Below, piece after piece: positions 61,063 to 64,000 of a stretch of DNA of 64,000 nt. Origin of the DNA: Flexistipes sp. (lineage in GTDB: Bacteria; Chrysiogenota; Deferribacteres; Deferribacterales; Flexistipitaceae). The stretch is from positions 154,243-218,242 of the forward strand of contig NZ_JAXKVW010000003.1 of assembly GCF_036172515.1 (NCBI RefSeq), read 5' to 3'. Positions within the stretch are counted from its first letter, which is position 1. Every line of letters begins with the position of its first letter. The notes beneath the pieces were generated by a model. It was not told the origin of the DNA and did no database searches. It saw only the letters and a program-made list of their open reading frames with translations. A program made the translations under genes and the position numbers.

Positions 61063-62048
61063 AAAAAGTCGGCTTTACCACTACTATCCCCGTGGAAATA
61101 ATATTTGCAGCAAACCTTATCCCTGTTGATCTTAACAATATTTTTATAACGGATAATAACCCCCACACATTTATCGATTTTGCCGAGCAGGAAGGCCTCC
61201 CCAGGAATACCTGTAACTGGATTAAAGGTATTTATACTTCTGTTATGCAGAACAGCGTTGATAAAGTTATTTCTGTAACAGGCGGTGATTGCAGTAATAA
61301 TCATGCATTAACCGAAATTTTCAGATCGGAAGGTATAGATGTTACCACTTTCAATTACCCGTATGAAAACAAGAGTCGTTATGTTTCCCTTAAAGCTGAA
61401 ATGAGCCTTTTAGCTGATGAGCTTGGTACGGATCTTGATACTGTGCAGAAATTTCAGGGAAATTTACAGGGAGTCAGAAGTAAGTTAAAAAGGCTGGATG
61501 AACTCACCGTTGATAATAAAGTGAGCGGATTTGAAAATCATTTGTGGCTTGTATCCTCAACGGATTTTAACGGCGATTATTTGAGTTTTGAAGATAATCT
61601 GGATACTTTTTTAGACGAAGCAGAGAGAAGAGAAAGGATAAAAAGTAATCTCAGAATAGGGTTTGTAGGGGTTCCGCCGATATTCACAGATTTGTATAAA
61701 TTTCTTGAGAATAAAGGTGTGCATGTTGCATTTAATGAGGTTCAGCGTCAGTTTTCCATTATTTCTGAAAAGAGGGATATTGTGGAAAAATATCTGGATT
61801 ACACTTATCCTTATGATATCTCCTGCAGAATTGAAGATATTAATCGTGAAATAAAAAAGCGGAAGCTGGATGGTATTATTCATTATGTGCAATCGTTTTG
61901 CTACAGACAGCTGCAGGATTTGATTATCAAGCGAGAGGTTGATGTTCCCGTGATAACGATTGAGGGAAATGAGCCGGGCGGAGTTGACGCCAGAACAAAA
62001 ATAAGGGTTGAATCATTTATAGAAATGCTTGAGGAAAGGAAAAAATGA
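61059..62048 (+). CDS. HgdB-like double-cubane/2-hydroxyacyl-CoA dehydratase component
   Basis: A 329-residue protein of the HgdB/BcrC family (component D of 2-hydroxyglutaryl-CoA dehydratases and benzoyl-CoA reductases). Candidate cluster cysteines are Cys52 (RNTCNW), Cys78 (GGDCSNN), Cys256 and Cys281 (QSFCYRQ). Only one such subunit is encoded, followed by its activator, which fits a homodimeric double-cubane cluster protein better than a heterodimeric dehydratase. It overlaps both neighbours by 4 nt. The substrate is unknown. Confidence 0.8.
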   Translation: MKKVGFTTTIPVEIIFAANLIPVDLNNIFITDNNPHTFIDFAEQEGLPRNTCNWIKGIYTSVMQNSVDKVISVTGGDCSNNHALTEIFRSEGIDVTTFNYPYENKSRYVSLKAEMSLLADELGTDLDTVQKFQGNLQGVRSKLKRLDELTVDNKVSGFENHLWLVSSTDFNGDYLSFEDNLDTFLDEAERRERIKSNLRIGFVGVPPIFTDLYKFLENKGVHVAFNEVQRQFSIISEKRDIVEKYLDYTYPYDISCRIEDINREIKKRKLDGIIHYVQSFCYRQLQDLIIKREVDVPVITIEGNEPGGVDARTKIRVESFIEMLEERKK

Positions 62049-62788
62049 CAAAAACCGGCATGGATTTGGGCAGCAGATTTGTAAAAATCTGCATAGAAAA
62101 TGAGGGAGAGTTAAGCTTTTATAAGTATAACACAATAGATTTTTATAAAAAATATGTAAGCAGGGACTCTTCCAACCAGCTTAAAATAGAGCACAGTTTG
62201 CTGGATAACGTTAACTCTAAAATTACAGCTACCGGATACGGCAGGAATCTTATGAATTTCTCCAATGCAGAGGTCATTTCCGAAATAAAGGCTCATTTTC
62301 AGGGAGCCAGAAGACAGACCGGTTTGGATGATTTTGTACTGATAGATATAGGCGGTCAGGACAGCAAAGTGATAAAAGCTTCAGGCGGATTTATCGATGA
62401 TTTTGTTATGAACGATAAATGTGCCGCCAGTACAGGAAGGTTTCTGGAAAATGCAGCTAACATTTTACGTATAAATATAGATGAAATGGCTGCCTATACG
62501 GAGAAACCGTGTAAATTAAGCAGTACCTGTGCAATTTTTTCCGAAAGCGAAATTGTCGGTAAAATTGCAGAAGGTGTTTCCACTGAGGAAATATCTGCAG
62601 GTGTCAATTTGTCCGTTGCCAGACGTCTGCTGCCTTTAATAAAACGTTTTTCAAGATATGAAATATACGGAGCCGGTGGAGTTGTCAGTCTTTACGGCGT
62701 AAAATATTTTCTGCAAGAGCTGCTGGATAAGGAGATTAATGTTTTGGAAAATTATCAATACAATGCTGCAATTGGCTGTGTTGTATAA
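62045..62788 (+). CDS. HgdC/BadF-type ATPase activator
   Basis: A 247-residue ASKHA-fold ATPase that drives low-potential electrons into its partner with ATP hydrolysis. Phosphate loops: TGMDLGSRFVKI at the start and DIGGQDSKVI. The cysteines that hold a bridging [4Fe-4S] cluster at the dimer interface are Cys126 (NDKCAASTG) and Cys162 (SSTCAIFSESE). Length is that of HgdC. The ATGA overlap with the upstream HgdB-like gene indicates a dedicated pair. Confidence 0.9.
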   Translation: MTKTGMDLGSRFVKICIENEGELSFYKYNTIDFYKKYVSRDSSNQLKIEHSLLDNVNSKITATGYGRNLMNFSNAEVISEIKAHFQGARRQTGLDDFVLIDIGGQDSKVIKASGGFIDDFVMNDKCAASTGRFLENAANILRINIDEMAAYTEKPCKLSSTCAIFSESEIVGKIAEGVSTEEISAGVNLSVARRLLPLIKRFSRYEIYGAGGVVSLYGVKYFLQELLDKEINVLENYQYNAAIGCVV

Positions 62789-62814
62789 AAGCAGGGGACA
62801 GATGCCCCTGCATT
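62787..62814. terminator. Bidirectional terminator between convergent genes
   Basis: GCAGGGG (62791-62797) pairs with CCCCTGC (62805-62811). On the minus strand the stem is followed by TTTT. On the plus strand the T-run is poor. It separates the activator gene from the superoxide reductase. Confidence 0.65.
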
Positions 62815-62819
62815 AGTTA

Positions 62820-63209
62820 TCAGAATGACACATCCACTTCGCTTTCCCAGAGCCCGTGAATGTTGCAATAACTTACTGCAACAAGTTTTCCTTTTTCTTC
62901 GAGCTTAACTCTGAAACATGCCACAGGATCTGTGTATGCAGGGCCTTCATTGGCACCTTTAACGGATTCACCGTGGGAAAGGAATTCAGCTCTGCCGAGA
63001 TTGTAAATGTTACCATCTTCAGGTTTGAAATACAGAGCAATCCAGCTGATAAAATGTTCCGTAGTGTTAGGGTGTGCAATTTCTTTTCCCACACTCACCA
63101 CTACATCGGATGCTTCACCTTTTTTAAGACCTGAAGGGCATTCAATAACCGGTACATGCTTCTCGTTCTTATAATCCGCTGTTTTTACAAATTCACCAAT
63201 GTTTCCCAT
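62820..63209 (-). CDS. Superoxide reductase (neelaredoxin type)
   Basis: A 129-residue single-domain protein that reduces superoxide to hydrogen peroxide in anaerobes. All iron ligands are visible: His18 (KHVP), His46 and His52 (IAHPNTTEH), Cys115 and His118 (YCNIHG). The nearby Glu16-Lys17 pair, which assists catalysis, is present. There is no N-terminal desulforedoxin domain. The start at 63209 is chosen because GGAGG lies just upstream. A longer frame has no ribosome site. Confidence 0.93.
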   Translation of the reverse strand: MGNIGEFVKTADYKNEKHVPVIECPSGLKKGEASDVVVSVGKEIAHPNTTEHFISWIALYFKPEDGNIYNLGRAEFLSHGESVKGANEGPAYTDPVACFRVKLEEKGKLVAVSYCNIHGLWESEVDVSF

Positions 63210-63231
63210 AAAACTACCTCCTTTTTTTACA

Positions 63232-63260
63232 ATTATAACACAAAAATATTGTATTACCAA
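63232..63260 (-). promoter_or_regulatory. Promoter of the superoxide reductase gene
   Basis: On the minus strand TTGGTA (63255-63260), a 17-bp spacer and a perfect TATAAT (63232-63237), about 23 nt upstream of the start codon. Confidence 0.7.
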
Positions 63261-63499
63261 TGCAGTATAGTTTAGGATGATTATAAATAACTTCAACAGT
63301 TTTTTCAAGTATTTTTAAAACCGTGATGCGTAAAGTGTAACGCGTGAAGTGGTGGTAATTAAAAGTATTTGAGATAAGTAGATTTGCATAAATTATTAAT
63401 ATTATAGAGTGAGATCCTTCGGCTTCTTTCGGGAGGATGCCAGACAATTTATTATGTTTTGTCATCGTATATTAAGAAAGTAGGAAAAATTGTTTAACA
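63261..63499. other. Non-coding stretch between superoxide reductase and the IS element
   Basis: AT-rich DNA with small repeats: a near-tandem GTGATGCGTAAAGTG and TAACGCGTGAAGTG at about 63323-63351, and an imperfect hairpin GAGATCCTTCGGCTTCTTTC continuing GGGAGGATGCC at 63411-63441. The latter resembles widespread intergenic palindromes. No convincing gene is seen. Confidence 0.5.
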
Positions 63500-63521
63500 G
63501 GCTATTAAAAAGTTGTATAAG
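63494..63521 (+). promoter_or_regulatory. Putative promoter of the IS110 non-coding RNA
   Basis: TTAACA (63494-63499), a 16-bp spacer and TATAAG (63516-63521), placing a start near 63528, just before the first stem-loop. Confidence 0.4.
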
Positions 63522-63527
63522 GTTCCA

Positions 63528-63690
63528 GAGCACTGAAGGTGATAAAGGACATAATTGTCATTGGTTCAACGAAACCGTTCGAAATGTTGTCCCCACCTTC
63601 AGCTTTCCGAAACCTGAACGGAACATTAGGCATAAAGCCTGCATGTGTTACGATGATAGCGTATAGGAAAGCAAAGCTCAAGTAAAAAAA
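63528..63690 (+). ncRNA. Predicted bridge RNA of the IS110 element
   Basis: Two long stem-loops lie between the putative promoter and the transposase. The first spans 63533-63602: CTGAAGGTG pairs with CACCTTCAG, then after an internal loop GGACA (63547-63551) pairs with TGTCC (63588-63592). The second spans 63602-63672: GCTTTCC pairs with GGAAAGC around a large loop. Two loops upstream of the transposase are the known layout of bridge RNAs that pair with target and donor DNA. Ends are approximate. Confidence 0.5.
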
Positions 63691-63704
63691 TGAGGAGCTT
63701 TACG

Positions 63705-64000
63705 ATGAAGAGCTATGAGAAAGTAGTGGGAATTGATGTATCCAAGGAAACGTTGTCAATCAGCTTATATGACGGTAAGAGCCACACCGGTTATGAGACA
63801 AGAAACACGATAAAATCATTTTTTAATGATTTTGTTAAGAAGGAGAAGGGAATAGATTTTTCCAAAGTTCTTTTTATGCTGGAAAATACGGGAGTATACC
63901 ATTTAAGATTAGCAACCCATTTGAGCAAGGAATGTGGTTATCTTGTAAGTGTAGCGAATCCTCTTGTAATAAAGAGGTACTCACAGATGAATTTAAAACG
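63705..64000 (+). CDS. IS110-family transposase, N-terminal part
   Basis: 98 codons are visible before the window ends. It begins MKSYEKVVGIDVSKETLSIS, where Asp11 is the first acidic residue of the DEDD RuvC-like catalytic domain. MLENTGVYHLRLATHL carries the second (Glu), and VANPLVIKRYSQMNLK follows as in other family members. GAGGAG lies upstream of the ATG. No frameshift is seen in the visible part, so the element may be active. Confidence 0.88.
   Translation, partial: MKSYEKVVGIDVSKETLSISLYDGKSHTGYETRNTIKSFFNDFVKKEKGIDFSKVLFMLENTGVYHLRLATHLSKECGYLVSVANPLVIKRYSQMNLK

Larger units (their letters stand above)
63500..64000 (+). mobile_element. IS110-family insertion sequence, left part (runs off window)
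   Basis: It comprises a structured non-coding left end (about 63500-63704) and the start of a DEDD transposase. The exact left boundary cannot be set because IS110 elements lack terminal inverted repeats. 63500 is an estimate. Confidence 0.75.

Noticed and set aside
62856..63134. 92-residue plus-strand frame
   Set aside because: It is antisense to the superoxide reductase, whose iron ligands are all visible on the minus strand.

Overview
The window is the informational core of an AT-rich, Gram-negative bacterial chromosome. LpxB, a PilMNOPQ type IV pilus apparatus and several lipoproteins indicate an outer membrane. An 11-heme membrane-anchored cytochrome, superoxide reductase, hydrogenase maturation genes and an HgdB/HgdC-like iron-sulfur pair indicate an anaerobic, respiring lifestyle. 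From remembered gene content and order I suspect Deferribacteres (Flexistipes or Deferribacter type). That placement is inference and was not searched.

Layout. 1-535 (minus): 5' part of an NCS2 purine permease with a good promoter. 536-1232: intergenic DNA carrying a palindromic repeat. 1233-7657: polA, a degenerate GGDEF protein, hisD and a LysM lytic transglycosylase lipoprotein. 7726-20706: a strong promoter, four tRNAs (Thr-Tyr-Gly-Thr), tuf1, rpmG, tRNA-Trp, secE, nusG, rplKAJL, rpoBC and a terminator. 20736-39827: promoter, rpsL, rpsG, fusA, tuf2, then the S10, spc and alpha clusters through rpoA-rplQ and a terminator. rpmD is not in its usual place.

39778-44937: two EcfA-like ATPases whose first reading frame runs through the rplQ terminator, then a class II aldolase-like protein, an ABC-F ATPase, hemL and a PII-like protein. 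44957-46557: the FO part of an ATP synthase (two AtpI/AtpZ-type proteins, a, c) without b, delta or F1. 46606-48144: the 11-heme cytochrome. 48178-51446: rhomboid protease, hypC-hypD-hypE and a monoheme lipoprotein whose start lies inside hypE. 51505-58269: hisI, pilMNOPQ, a 37-residue ORF and lpxB. 58349-58480: a MITE-like palindromic element. 58508-62788: an atypical SDR, rtcB, an unknown 99-residue protein, and a two-gene HgdB-like/activator pair resembling the double-cubane cluster protein system. 62820-63209 (minus): superoxide reductase. 63500-64000: left part of an IS110-family element with a predicted bridge RNA.

Most genes are on the plus strand in tight operons with frequent ATGA overlaps. 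The two tuf genes are identical over about 1,195 bp. Points most worth a second look are the IS110 bridge-RNA-like leader, the HgdB-like/activator pair beside rtcB, the terminator embedded in an ABC ATPase reading frame, the orphan EcfA-like pair with lost motifs, Asn at the RpoB position of E. coli His526, sodium-type ligands in the ATP synthase c subunit, and the MITE-like element.
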